From Pseudomonas sp. LFM046 (GTDB lineage Bacteria; Pseudomonadota; Gammaproteobacteria; Pseudomonadales; Pseudomonadaceae), in NCBI RefSeq assembly GCF_000949385.2, contig NZ_JYKO02000001.1, positions 4,519,840 through 4,583,839 of the forward strand: a stretch of DNA of 64,000 bases. Reading direction: 5' to 3'. Under the pieces are notes generated by a model. That model did not search any database. It was not told the DNA's origin and was given only the letters and a program-made list of their open reading frames with translations. The stretch's first letter is position 1. Each line of letters begins with the position of its first letter. Made by a program: the position numbers and the translations under genes. Shown here in pieces: positions 1 to 7,215 of this stretch.

Positions 1-338
1 TAGCACGCTGGCAAGCGCACAGATCTCCCAGGGTAATTCGCGCGACCTTCCGGCTTATGCCTGGCGGATTTACGTCGTAGCGTGCCGTGCAAGTACCGGG
101 CTTTGACGATTTGGGCCGCCTCACCCCGCTACGCCGCCTCCATCCGCTTCCTGTTCGTCAGGCCAGCCATTTGCTTCCGGCTTCCTTCAGATTCGCAGTC
201 ACCCGCGACACCCTTGCCTTCCGCTAGCACTTCCCCTTGCCGGGCGTGCAGAGGACTTCCACCTCCAAGTCGTCCAGTTCACCACCACAGTGAACCGAAC
301 AGCGCCAGTCACGGCGCTACGCGCCATGCCTGGCGCAC
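1..338 (-). mobile_element. Group II intron, 5' end (domain I), truncated by window edge
   Basis: Read on the minus strand, the sequence starting at 338 begins GTGCGCCAGGCATGG, the GUGCG-type 5' end of bacterial group II introns. It continues with conserved domain I segments: GCAAGGGTGTC (complement at 207-217) and GAATCTGAAGGAAGC (complement at 180-194), followed by a segment containing CTGACGAACAGG. No protein-coding frame here resembles anything, as expected for a structured ribozyme. The 5' exon on the minus strand is the U-tract of the slyX terminator followed by CATGG, so the element sits just behind a rho-independent terminator, a site type known for some bacterial group II introns. 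The reverse transcriptase/maturase and domains II-VI would lie to the left of position 1 and are not visible. The identification rests on recalled conserved intron sequence, not on a structural model. Confidence 0.8.
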
Positions 339-343
339 CCATG

Positions 344-372
344 AAAAAAGCCCGCCAATTGGCGGGCTTTTT
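344..372 (-). terminator. Rho-independent terminator behind slyX
   Basis: An AAGCCCGCC/GGCGGGCTT stem with an AATT centre is flanked by A-runs and T-runs, so it can act in both directions. It lies 11 nt past the slyX stop and is the 5' exon boundary of the group II intron. The same 22-base stem recurs at 47127-47152. Confidence 0.85.
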
Positions 373-382
373 CTTTGGGGAA

Positions 383-589
383 TCAGTAATGAGGCGGCGG
401 CGCCTCATCTTCGCCAGGGCCGAACTGGCTGAGCAGTTCTTCCTGCCGCTTGGCCAATGCCGCCAACTGCAACTGGAGACGGTCCACCGTCCGCTGCTGC
501 TCCACCAGCACGTCATTGAGGGTCTGGATGGTGTCATCCTGGAAGGCCAGACGGCTTTCCAGGTCAGCGATGCGCATTTCCAGGCTCAT
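383..589 (-). CDS. slyX: SlyX family protein
   Basis: A 68-residue protein with the SlyX pattern: an N-terminal heptad-rich coiled coil (residues about 3-50, with the segment [16 protein letters not shown]) and a short proline-rich tail ending PPPHY. SlyX proteins are small cytoplasmic coiled-coil proteins of uncertain function, first described beside slyD in enterobacteria. The gene follows the HIT gene with a 3-nt gap and very probably forms one transcript with it, ending at the terminator just downstream. Length and ending are typical of the family. The HIT-slyX order matches P. aeruginosa PA0959-PA0960. Confidence 0.92.
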   Translation of the reverse strand: MSLEMRIADLESRLAFQDDTIQTLNDVLVEQQRTVDRLQLQLAALAKRQEELLSQFGPGEDEAPPPHY

Positions 590-592
590 GAC

Positions 593-1018
593 TCAGCCCT
601 CCAGGAAGCGGAAATCATCGGCCAGCACCAGGCGAAGTTTGGCGCGAATGGCAGCCACCTCCTCCGCAGAATAAGCCACGGCCGGATGGCGTCCCCAGAC
701 CGGTGCAGGCCAGGCCACGTCGCCACGGCGGCGAACGATCACGTGCATATGCAACTGACTGACCATATTGCCCAAGGTCGCGACATTCATCTTGTCGGCG
801 CCAAAGGTGTCCTTGAGCGTTTCCGCCAGGAAAGTGGTTTCCTGCCAGAGTTGCCGCTGCTCGTCGTCGCCAAGCTGGAACAGCTCGCTGACCTCCTCGC
901 GGCGCGGCACCAGGATGAACCAGGGGTACTGGGCATCGTTCATCAGCAGCAGCCGACACAGGGGGAAATCACCGATAGGCAGGGTGTCCTGCTGAAGTCT
1001 TGGGTCCAGGGCGAACAT
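593..1018 (-). CDS. HIT family protein (histidine triad nucleotide-binding)
   Basis: A 141-residue protein. The histidine triad appears as QLHMHVIVRRR near residues 85-95 (H-x-H followed by hydrophobics), preceded by the FILVPRREEVSEL segment typical of HIT domains. HIT proteins bind or hydrolyse nucleotide derivatives such as AMP-linked substrates; the actual substrate here is unknown. The ATG at 1018 is chosen because GGAGAGG lies about 8 nt upstream. A longer reading to 1123 has no ribosome binding site and adds a low-complexity N-terminus. First gene of a probable two-gene unit with slyX. Confidence 0.88.
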   Translation of the reverse strand: MFALDPRLQQDTLPIGDFPLCRLLLMNDAQYPWFILVPRREEVSELFQLGDDEQRQLWQETTFLAETLKDTFGADKMNVATLGNMVSQLHMHVIVRRRGDVAWPAPVWGRHPAVAYSAEEVAAIRAKLRLVLADDFRFLEG

Positions 1019-1725
1019 ACTGGCCTCTCCTGTTCGACGGTTTGGGATTCTGAGCTTAACACCCCAGCCGGCGGCTGAAGTCAGGGCGCGCAGCATAGCC
1101 AAGCCTCGGGCCGAGCGAAACAAGATTGCCCTGGCTACCTATATAGAAGAGGAGCTGGCAGAAGGAGCGTTACCGCACGCATCAGGATCGCGCATCGTTA
1201 ACATATTGTTACCGACCACCACATCTGGACGAACGTGACGCGGGGCCAGGCGCACCGCACGCCTTCCGGAGAATGACTGTCAAGAGCCACCTGGCGTGCA
1301 ACGTGCCTCATTTCAGGGCACCCCATTCCCTTTCCAGCCACACCAGCATCAGGAGTTAGACACACTGGAACGACCGCGCCACCTGACCCGTGAAGAAATT
1401 CACACAAGCCGGCGCGGTTTGTGCACGCTTTTTGCCTGAAAGGTGCCAGGTCACAGGCGGACCAGGGGACAACTGCAAGGAAAGCCCCACCCGCAAAGTG
1501 CCTCAGATACATAGGGGTCGAAGGGATGCAAGGCAAAACCTATAGATATGCGACACAGTTCTTCTCGATTCGCGACAGCACTGTGAAGAAATCGTAAGGA
1601 CCCGGATTCAACTATCGCCATTATTGTCGCCGTGCTATAAGTTAGCGCCGACACAAAAAGAAAGAACCGCCTTCAATCAATTAAAGAAAGCGGCGAAAAT
1701 CTTCAAAACCAAAGGAGCAATCACA
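1019..1725. other. Long intergenic region upstream of the OprD-type porin
   Basis: About 700 bases between divergent genes with no convincing coding frame. It holds a CRP/Vfr-like inverted repeat at 1389-1404, an imperfect palindrome GTTAACATATTGTTAC at 1197-1212, and a weak -10-like TATAAG at 1636-1641 lacking a good -35. The final 50 bases are A-rich and carry AAAGGAG at 1711-1717 ahead of the porin ATG. Long regulated leaders are normal for OprD-family porins. Confidence 0.6.
1389..1404. promoter_or_regulatory. Candidate CRP/Vfr-type binding site
   Basis: CGTGA-AGAAAT-TCACA matches the CRP-family consensus TGTGA-N6-TCACA with one mismatch at the first base. It lies about 320 bases upstream of the porin start and 370 from the divergent HIT gene. 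Vfr is the CRP homologue of Pseudomonas. The site is a sequence match only; no transcription start is known here. Confidence 0.4.
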
Positions 1726-3063
1726 ATGCAAGTGATGAAGTGGAGCGCACTGGCTCTGGCCGTGACCGCCGGTACCATGCAATTGGCTTTTGCCAGCGCC
1801 CAGGAAGAGTCCAAGGGCTTCGTAGAAGACAGCAACCTGACCCTGCTGAACAAGAACTACTTCTTCTGGCGCGACTTCCGCAACAATCCGAGCACCAGCC
1901 AGAACTACCGTAAAGAATGGGCCCATGGCATCAGCGCCATGTACGAGTCCGGCTATACCCAAGGCACCGTTGGCTTCGGCGTTGACGCCCACGCCATGCT
2001 GGGCCTGAAGCTGGACAGCGGCAACGGCACCAATGGTACCGGCCTGCTGCCGACTGGCTCCGACGGTCGCTCCCAGGACGAGTACTCCTATGTTGGCGGC
2101 GCTGTTAAAGCGCAGTTCTCCAACACCCAGCTGAAGTACGGCAACCTCTTCCCGACCGCTCCGGTATTCGCCACCGGTACCGCTCGCCTGTTCCCGGGTT
2201 CCGCTGAAGGCTTCCAGCTGCTGAGCAGCGAGATCGAAGGCCTGAACGTCGACGCCGGCCACTTCACCTCCATCCGTGACGGTAGCGCCTCCACCAACCG
2301 CCACGGCGAAATCACCACCACCTACACCGGCATCGCCAGCAACAGCGCCGACTATGTAGGCGGTTCCTACGCCTTCACCGACAACGTCAGCGCCAGCCTG
2401 TACGGTGCCGAGCTGGAAGACATCTGGCGCCAGTACTACGGCAACCTGAACTGGAACATTCCGCTCAGCGACAAGCAGGCCCTGAACTTCGACGCCAACA
2501 TCTATCACACCAGCGATCAGGGCGACGCCAAAGCCGGCGAGCTCGATTCCAACGCCTGGTCGCTGGCTGCTGCCTACACCCTCGGCGCCCACAAGTTCAC
2601 CCTGGCCTACCAGAAGATCAACGGTGACGAGCCCTTCGACTACATCTCGATGGACGGCCAGAACTCCGGCGACTCCATCTTCCTGGCCAACTCCGTCCAG
2701 TACTCCGACTTCAACGGTCCGAACGAGAAGTCCATCCAGGCTCGCTACGACCTGAACATGGCTGAGTATGGCATCCCCGGCCTGAGCTTCATGGCTCGCT
2801 ACATCACCGGTGACGACGTTGACGGCACCAAGGCCGACCCGAACGGTGCCTTCGCTGGCCAGATCGGCGACGACGGCAAGGAATGGGAACGCGACATCGA
2901 AGCCAAGTACGTTGTTCAGGAAGGCCCGGCCAAAGACCTGTCCATCCGCATTCGTCACGCCAGCTGGCGTGCCAACAGCGACATGGCCTTCTTCGGCTCC
3001 GCTGGCGGCACTGCCAACGACGAAGTTCGCGTAATCACCGAGTACCCGCTGGATATCCTGTAA
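1726..3063 (+). CDS. OprD family outer membrane porin (oprD-locus position)
   Basis: A 445-residue protein with a signal peptide of about 24 residues (MQVMKWSALALAVTAG, cleavage probably after AFA-SA). It has the OprD-family mature start (KGFVEDSNLTLLNKNYFFWRD) and the conserved blocks GTVGFGVDAHAMLGLKLD, FPTAPVFATGTARLFP, ASLYGAELEDIWRQYY and SIFLANSVQYSDFNGP. The C-terminus ends in Leu after ITEYPLDI rather than the usual aromatic, as in P. aeruginosa OprD. OprD porins are 18-stranded monomeric channels for amino acids or carboxylates; OprD itself also admits carbapenems. The position between the HIT-slyX pair and the thioesterase-proS pair is that of oprD (PA0958), but the many paralogues (OprE, OprQ, Opd) make substrate assignment unsafe. 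ATG 1726 follows AAAGGAG with good spacing. Confidence 0.9.
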   Translation: MQVMKWSALALAVTAGTMQLAFASAQEESKGFVEDSNLTLLNKNYFFWRDFRNNPSTSQNYRKEWAHGISAMYESGYTQGTVGFGVDAHAMLGLKLDSGNGTNGTGLLPTGSDGRSQDEYSYVGGAVKAQFSNTQLKYGNLFPTAPVFATGTARLFPGSAEGFQLLSSEIEGLNVDAGHFTSIRDGSASTNRHGEITTTYTGIASNSADYVGGSYAFTDNVSASLYGAELEDIWRQYYGNLNWNIPLSDKQALNFDANIYHTSDQGDAKAGELDSNAWSLAAAYTLGAHKFTLAYQKINGDEPFDYISMDGQNSGDSIFLANSVQYSDFNGPNEKSIQARYDLNMAEYGIPGLSFMARYITGDDVDGTKADPNGAFAGQIGDDGKEWERDIEAKYVVQEGPAKDLSIRIRHASWRANSDMAFFGSAGGTANDEVRVITEYPLDIL

Positions 3064-3090
3064 TATCCCCTGCGTATACGTACGTGATAA

Positions 3091-3121
3091 AAGAAACCCG
3101 GCCTAGGCCGGGTTTCTTTTT
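3091..3121 (+). terminator. Rho-independent terminator after the porin
   Basis: AAGAAACCCGGCC and its complement GGCCGGGTTTCTT form a long stem ending in a T-run, 28 nt after the porin stop. Confidence 0.88.
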
Positions 3122-3176
3122 GGGAAGAACTTGACTCCAGAGTCGATCAAATTTCTATCAAACAACTGTTCAAACT

Positions 3177-3596
3177 TTAACCAATTAACGGCAGAGCGTA
3201 AGTGCCAGTCACATGGGCGACGAGATCATCTTCGCTGCCATCGGAAAAGAGTGAAACTTCACATACCGCTTGACGCCGACCAAGTTTGAGTATCCGCGCT
3301 TCGGCGAATAGATCCACCGGTCTTGGCCGGGACAGGAAATTGATGTTCAAGTTGGACGTCACTGCCATCTCAACCTTGCCCAACTTCCCCAGTACCACGG
3401 CATACATCGCCGCATCAGCCAGCGCCATGATGGTCGGACCGGACAAGGTGCCGCCCGGACGCACCAGTTTGGGCTGGAAGGGCACCCGCGCCAGCGCGCC
3501 CTTGTCATCCAGCTGCTCGATCCGCAGGTCGATGTCGTCCGCCATGGGAACGCCATCCCGAATCAGTGCCTCTACCTGTACTGCCGTGAGCCCCAC
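3177..3596 (-). CDS. PaaI/hotdog-fold thioesterase family protein
   Basis: About 139 residues in a single hotdog domain. The segment GGTLSGPTIMALADAAMYAVVL (centre of the domain) is the PaaI/YbgC-like helix carrying the acidic active-site position. It is followed by beta strands MAVTSNLNINFLSRPRP and LGRRQAVCEVSLFSDG. Family members hydrolyse acyl-CoA thioesters; the substrate is unknown. A GTG start is chosen because GGAGGAGG lies 8 nt upstream of 3596; GTG 3599 is equally possible. The 174-residue ATG reading to 3701 would run through the proS promoter region. Divergent from proS, as PA0957 is from PA0956. Confidence 0.8.
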   Translation of the reverse strand: MGLTAVQVEALIRDGVPMADDIDLRIEQLDDKGALARVPFQPKLVRPGGTLSGPTIMALADAAMYAVVLGKLGKVEMAVTSNLNINFLSRPRPVDLFAEARILKLGRRQAVCEVSLFSDGSEDDLVAHVTGTYALPLIG

Positions 3597-3703
3597 CACG
3601 TCGCCCTCCTCCGTCTTCCGGACCGCAATCCTGTACGCAACTTGATCAGGGCCGTACAATGCCGAGCCATTCAAACCCATCGCAACCGACATAACGGCCA
3701 AAC

Positions 3704-5419
3704 ATGCGTACCAGTCAGTACCTGCTGTCTACCCTCAAGGAAACCCCCGCCGATGCCGTGGTGATCAGCCACCAGCTGCTGCTGCGCGCCGGCATGATCC
3801 GCAAGCTCGCCTCCGGTCTTTATACCTGGCTGCCAATGGGCCTGCGGGTGCTGCGCAAGGTCGAGACGGTGGTCCGCGAAGAGATGAACGCCGCCGGTGC
3901 CCTGGAAGTGCTGATGCCCGCAATACAGCCTGCAGAGCTGTGGCAGGAGTCTGGCCGCTGGGAGCAATACGGCCCCGAGCTGCTGCGCCTGCACGACCGC
4001 CATGAACGCGAATTCTGCGTCGGCCCGACCCACGAAGAAGTCATCACTGACATGGCGCGCAATGAGCTGAACAGCTACAAGCAGCTGCCGATCAACTTCT
4101 ACCAGATCCAGACCAAGTTCCGTGATGAAATCCGTCCGCGCTTCGGCCTGATGCGCGGCCGCGAGTTCGTGATGAAGGACGCCTACTCCTTCCACATGAA
4201 CCAGGAATCGCTGCAGGAAACCTACGACCGCATGCACCAGGCCTACTGCAACGTGTTCAGTCGCCTGGGTCTGGATTTCCGCCCCGTGCTGGCCGACACC
4301 GGCTCCATCGGCGGTACCGGCTCCCACGAGTTCCACGTACTGGCCGAGTCCGGTGAAGACGACATCGCCTTCAGCGACAGCTCCGACTACGCCGCCAACG
4401 TCGAGAAGGCCGAAGCCCTGCCCCGCGAGACCGCGCGTCCCGCCCCGAGCCAGGAACTGAAGCTGGTCGACACCCCGAACACCAAGACCATCGCCGATCT
4501 GGTGGAGAACTTCAGCCTGCCGATCGAGAAAACCATCAAGACCCTTGTGGTCCATGGCGCCGAAGAAGGCACCCTGATCGCGCTGATCGTCCGCGGCGAC
4601 CACGAACTGAACGAAATCAAGGCTGCCAACCTGCCCCAGGTCGCCAGCCCGCTGGTATTCGCCAGCGAAGCCGAACTGCGCCAGGCCATCGGTGCCGGCG
4701 CTGGCTCCCTCGGCCCGCGGAATCTGCCGCTGCCCTGTGTGGTGGACCGCTCCGTGGCCCTGATGAGCGACTTCGCCATCGGCGCCAACATCGACGACAA
4801 GCACTATTTCGGCGTCAACTGGGAGCGCGACCTGCCGCTGCCGGACGTCGCTGACCTGCGCAACGTAGTGGCAGGCGACCCGAGCCCGGACGGCAAGGGC
4901 ACCCTGGTCATCAAGCGAGGCATCGAAGTCGGCCACATCTTCCAGCTGGGCACCAAGTACAGCGAGGCGATGAAGCTGAACGTCCTCGGCGAGAGTGGCA
5001 AGCCGGTAACCCTCATCATGGGCTGCTATGGCATCGGCGTATCCCGTGTGGTGGCCGCCGCCATCGAACAGAACTACGACGAGCGCGGCATTCTCTGGCC
5101 GCAGGCGCTGGCCCCCTTCCAGGTGGCCCTGGTTCCGCTCAAGTACGAAACGCCTGCCGTCAAGGAAGCCACCGACAAGCTCTACGCCGAGCTGCGCGCA
5201 GCCGGCGTCGATGTACTGCTGGACGACCGCGACAAGAAGACCAGCCCCGGCGTCAAATTCGCCGACATGGAGCTGATCGGCATTCCGCACCGGATCGTGG
5301 TAAGCGAACGTGGCCTGGCCGAAGGCAACCTGGAATACAAGAGCCGCCGTGAATCCGACAGCCAGATCGTACCGGCTGCCGACGTGCTCTCCTTCATCAC
5401 CGCCCGCGTGAATCGCTGA
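3704..5419 (+). CDS. proS: Prolyl-tRNA synthetase
   Basis: A 571-residue class II aminoacyl-tRNA synthetase charging tRNA-Pro. The bacterial-type layout is complete. An N-terminal catalytic part has motif 1 around [16 protein letters not shown] and motif 2 [21 protein letters not shown]. An inserted YbaK-like editing domain (about residues 225-400, ending near [18 protein letters not shown]) hydrolyses Ala-tRNA-Pro. Motif 3 is [14 protein letters not shown], followed by the anticodon-binding domain ([10 protein letters not shown] to the end). Length matches the family. The ribosome binding site is poor (only AACGG upstream), yet the ATG at 3704 agrees with the family N-terminus [18 protein letters not shown]. 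Confidence 0.98.
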   Translation: MRTSQYLLSTLKETPADAVVISHQLLLRAGMIRKLASGLYTWLPMGLRVLRKVETVVREEMNAAGALEVLMPAIQPAELWQESGRWEQYGPELLRLHDRHEREFCVGPTHEEVITDMARNELNSYKQLPINFYQIQTKFRDEIRPRFGLMRGREFVMKDAYSFHMNQESLQETYDRMHQAYCNVFSRLGLDFRPVLADTGSIGGTGSHEFHVLAESGEDDIAFSDSSDYAANVEKAEALPRETARPAPSQELKLVDTPNTKTIADLVENFSLPIEKTIKTLVVHGAEEGTLIALIVRGDHELNEIKAANLPQVASPLVFASEAELRQAIGAGAGSLGPRNLPLPCVVDRSVALMSDFAIGANIDDKHYFGVNWERDLPLPDVADLRNVVAGDPSPDGKGTLVIKRGIEVGHIFQLGTKYSEAMKLNVLGESGKPVTLIMGCYGIGVSRVVAAAIEQNYDERGILWPQALAPFQVALVPLKYETPAVKEATDKLYAELRAAGVDVLLDDRDKKTSPGVKFADMELIGIPHRIVVSERGLAEGNLEYKSRRESDSQIVPAADVLSFITARVNR

Positions 5420-5427
5420 TCGAGAAA

Positions 5428-6384
5428 ATGTCCAAGCGTAGTTCCTATCCCCTCGTGGGTGCCGCCCTGTGCGGCACCCTCTTCGTCAGCGGCTGTGCCA
5501 ACCACCTGCCGCAGCGCAGCGAACACGAGGAACGTGTCGAGCGCAAACTGCTCAACCACAGCCTGCAGATCGAAGTTGGCGATCCACAGGTGCTGGAACT
5601 TCCGCAACGACGCATCCGCATCAACGAGCAGAAGACCTTCGAAGTCACTGAGTTCGAGGTCAGCCGCCATTACGATCGCTACACCCCCTACCAGCCCTGG
5701 CGGGAGCTGTATGAAGTCCCCCTGGGCGCGGTGGCGGTGGTCGCTGGCGTCGGCGCCAACGTGCTCAACGTGCTACTGCTCGGCAGCCTGCCGGACACGG
5801 CCACCAAGGACTGGATCAGCTACGGCTTCGCCGGCCTCAACCCGGCCATGAACGTGGAATCCAACGGCCGCTCCGAGCAGAACCTCGCTGCCATCGACGA
5901 GAAGCAGCTGGATAAGCGCATGGAGTATTCCAGCCTGCCCTGGGCGGAGCGTCCGGTGCAGGTCAAGGCTGGAACCCAGACCCACGAACTGGTCACCGAC
6001 CGCCACGGCATCCTGCGCCTGAATCTGCTGGACGGGCCTTTTGCCGAGCAAGACGTCAGCCATATCGGCAAACTCCAGCTGAGCGTCGAAGATCCCCAGG
6101 ACAACGCGCGGGCCGATGCCACGCTCGGCATCAGCCACGCCCTTCGCGGCAAACTGGTGGAAGCCCATGGACTGATCTTCGAGGACCTTGAAGACGACGA
6201 GGTGCCGCAGTGGGTCCATCGGGTCAAGCGCCTGTCGGAACTGGGCCTGGAAGAAGAAGCCAGCGAACTGGAGCAGAGCCTGATCGAGCTGACCCGCAAC
6301 GATCCGGAACTTCAGGAAGAGTTTCTCCACTCCCTGATGAAGGATGCTGGGCGCCTGGCGGCGGACCCCGGTGATTCGGACTGA
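5428..6384 (+). CDS. Predicted lipoprotein of unknown function
   Basis: A 318-residue protein with a lipoprotein signal: charged MSKRSS, hydrophobic stretch, lipobox VSGC with Cys23. Residues about 95-115 (LGAVAVVAGVGANVLNVLLLG) form one hydrophobic segment. The C-terminal third is acidic and helical (EDLEDDEVPQWVHRVKRLSELGLEEEASELEQ). I do not recognise a catalytic domain. It starts 8 nt after the proS stop, so it is probably co-transcribed with proS, as PA0955 is with PA0956. The role in the envelope is unknown. Confidence 0.85.
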   Translation: MSKRSSYPLVGAALCGTLFVSGCANHLPQRSEHEERVERKLLNHSLQIEVGDPQVLELPQRRIRINEQKTFEVTEFEVSRHYDRYTPYQPWRELYEVPLGAVAVVAGVGANVLNVLLLGSLPDTATKDWISYGFAGLNPAMNVESNGRSEQNLAAIDEKQLDKRMEYSSLPWAERPVQVKAGTQTHELVTDRHGILRLNLLDGPFAEQDVSHIGKLQLSVEDPQDNARADATLGISHALRGKLVEAHGLIFEDLEDDEVPQWVHRVKRLSELGLEEEASELEQSLIELTRNDPELQEEFLHSLMKDAGRLAADPGDSD

Positions 6385-6392
6385 GCCAGCCA

Positions 6393-6415
6393 GGGAGCGG
6401 GCCCGACTCGCTCCC
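6393..6415. terminator. Hairpin between convergent genes
   Basis: GGGAGCG and CGCTCCC form a 7-bp stem around a 9-nt loop in the 41-nt gap between the lipoprotein and acylphosphatase genes. There is no strong T-run, so the terminator call is tentative. Confidence 0.45.
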
Positions 6416-6425
6416 TTCCACCGGC

Positions 6426-6701
6426 TCAGCGCCGCACGATAAAACCGGTAATACCCTGCAAAGGCTGCTCTTGAAGCACCACTTCGGTCACCTGCGCATC
6501 CGGCGGTCCCTGTTCCAGCCAGGCCGCCAACGCCCGTACCGCCTCCTCCTCGCCTTCCATCAGCACTTCGACCCGGCCATCCGCCAGGTTGCGAACCCAG
6601 CCGTCCAGTTCCAGGTGGTCGGCCTGCTCCTGAGTGGATTGACGGTAGTAGACCCCCTGTACCTTGCCGTTCACAAAGCCATGCAGACAAATTCGCGCCA
6701 T
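6426..6701 (-). CDS. Acylphosphatase
   Basis: A 91-residue cytoplasmic enzyme of the AcyP family, which hydrolyses acyl phosphates such as carbamoyl phosphate or 1,3-bisphosphoglycerate. Visible signatures are GKVQGVYYRQSTQEQA near residues 12-27 (the phosphate-binding loop with its Arg) and GWVRNLADGRVEVLMEG near 35-51 (the catalytic Asn in the RN pair). The final GFIVRR is also typical. ATG 6701 gives the family length; the reading extended to 6731 enters the upstream gene. It follows the TlpA-like gene with a 4-nt gap, so one operon. Confidence 0.92.
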   Translation of the reverse strand: MARICLHGFVNGKVQGVYYRQSTQEQADHLELDGWVRNLADGRVEVLMEGEEEAVRALAAWLEQGPPDAQVTEVVLQEQPLQGITGFIVRR

Positions 6702-6705
6702 CGCC

Positions 6706-7185
6706 CTAGCTCCCCTTGCGCAGTTGTTCAAGGCGCGCGGTCAGGCCCGCGGCATTCTGCTCACCCAGCAAGCGCTCTCGCATTTTGCCCTGGGCATCGA
6801 TGATGTAGGTGACCGGAAGCGCTTCGCTGCGAGGAAGGTCATAGCGCTTGGAGGGGTCCTCGGCCAGCACGGTGAACTGGATGCCCATCTTCTTCGCGGC
6901 CGCGCCAAGCTCCTCGCCCTGCAGCCCGTCGAAGTTGACGCCCAGCACTTTCACACCCTTGTCCTTCTGTTGCTCCGCAAATGCGTTGAGCTCGGGGATT
7001 TCCGTACGGCATGGCGCACACCATTCGGCCCAGTAATTGATCACCAGCCACTGGCCTTCGAGGCGCTCAACCGCTACCTTCTGTCCATTCTGGTCGACGC
7101 CTACGTCGTCCGAGCAACTGGCCAGGAACAAACCGGCCCCCATCAGTGCGAACACCCCTATTACAGCCTGGAGTCGCAATCCCAT
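6706..7185 (-). CDS. TlpA-like thioredoxin-fold lipoprotein
   Basis: A 159-residue protein with a lipobox (FLASC, Cys24), so it is probably anchored facing the periplasm. The thioredoxin-like domain carries the redox motif WCAPC in NYWAEWCAPCRTEIPEL near residues 50-65 and the cis-proline segment ALPVTYIIDAQGK. TlpA/ResA-type proteins reduce or oxidise client disulfides, for example in cytochrome maturation; the client here is unknown. Adjacent to acylphosphatase as in P. aeruginosa (PA0953-PA0954). Confidence 0.9.
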   Translation of the reverse strand: MGLRLQAVIGVFALMGAGLFLASCSDDVGVDQNGQKVAVERLEGQWLVINYWAEWCAPCRTEIPELNAFAEQQKDKGVKVLGVNFDGLQGEELGAAAKKMGIQFTVLAEDPSKRYDLPRSEALPVTYIIDAQGKMRERLLGEQNAAGLTARLEQLRKGS

Positions 7186-7215
7186 GCATTCGGTCCTCGT
7201 GTACGCGGGGTTGAT

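Noticed and set aside
82-432. Short open frames over the first 400 bases
   Set aside because: The region is a group II intron domain I plus the slyX terminator. None of these frames has a plausible product.
3671-5290. A 539-residue minus-strand open frame lying across proS
   Set aside because: It is the antisense shadow of proS in high-GC DNA. Its composition is Gly/Val/Ala/Gln-rich without any domain, and proS is certain on the other strand.
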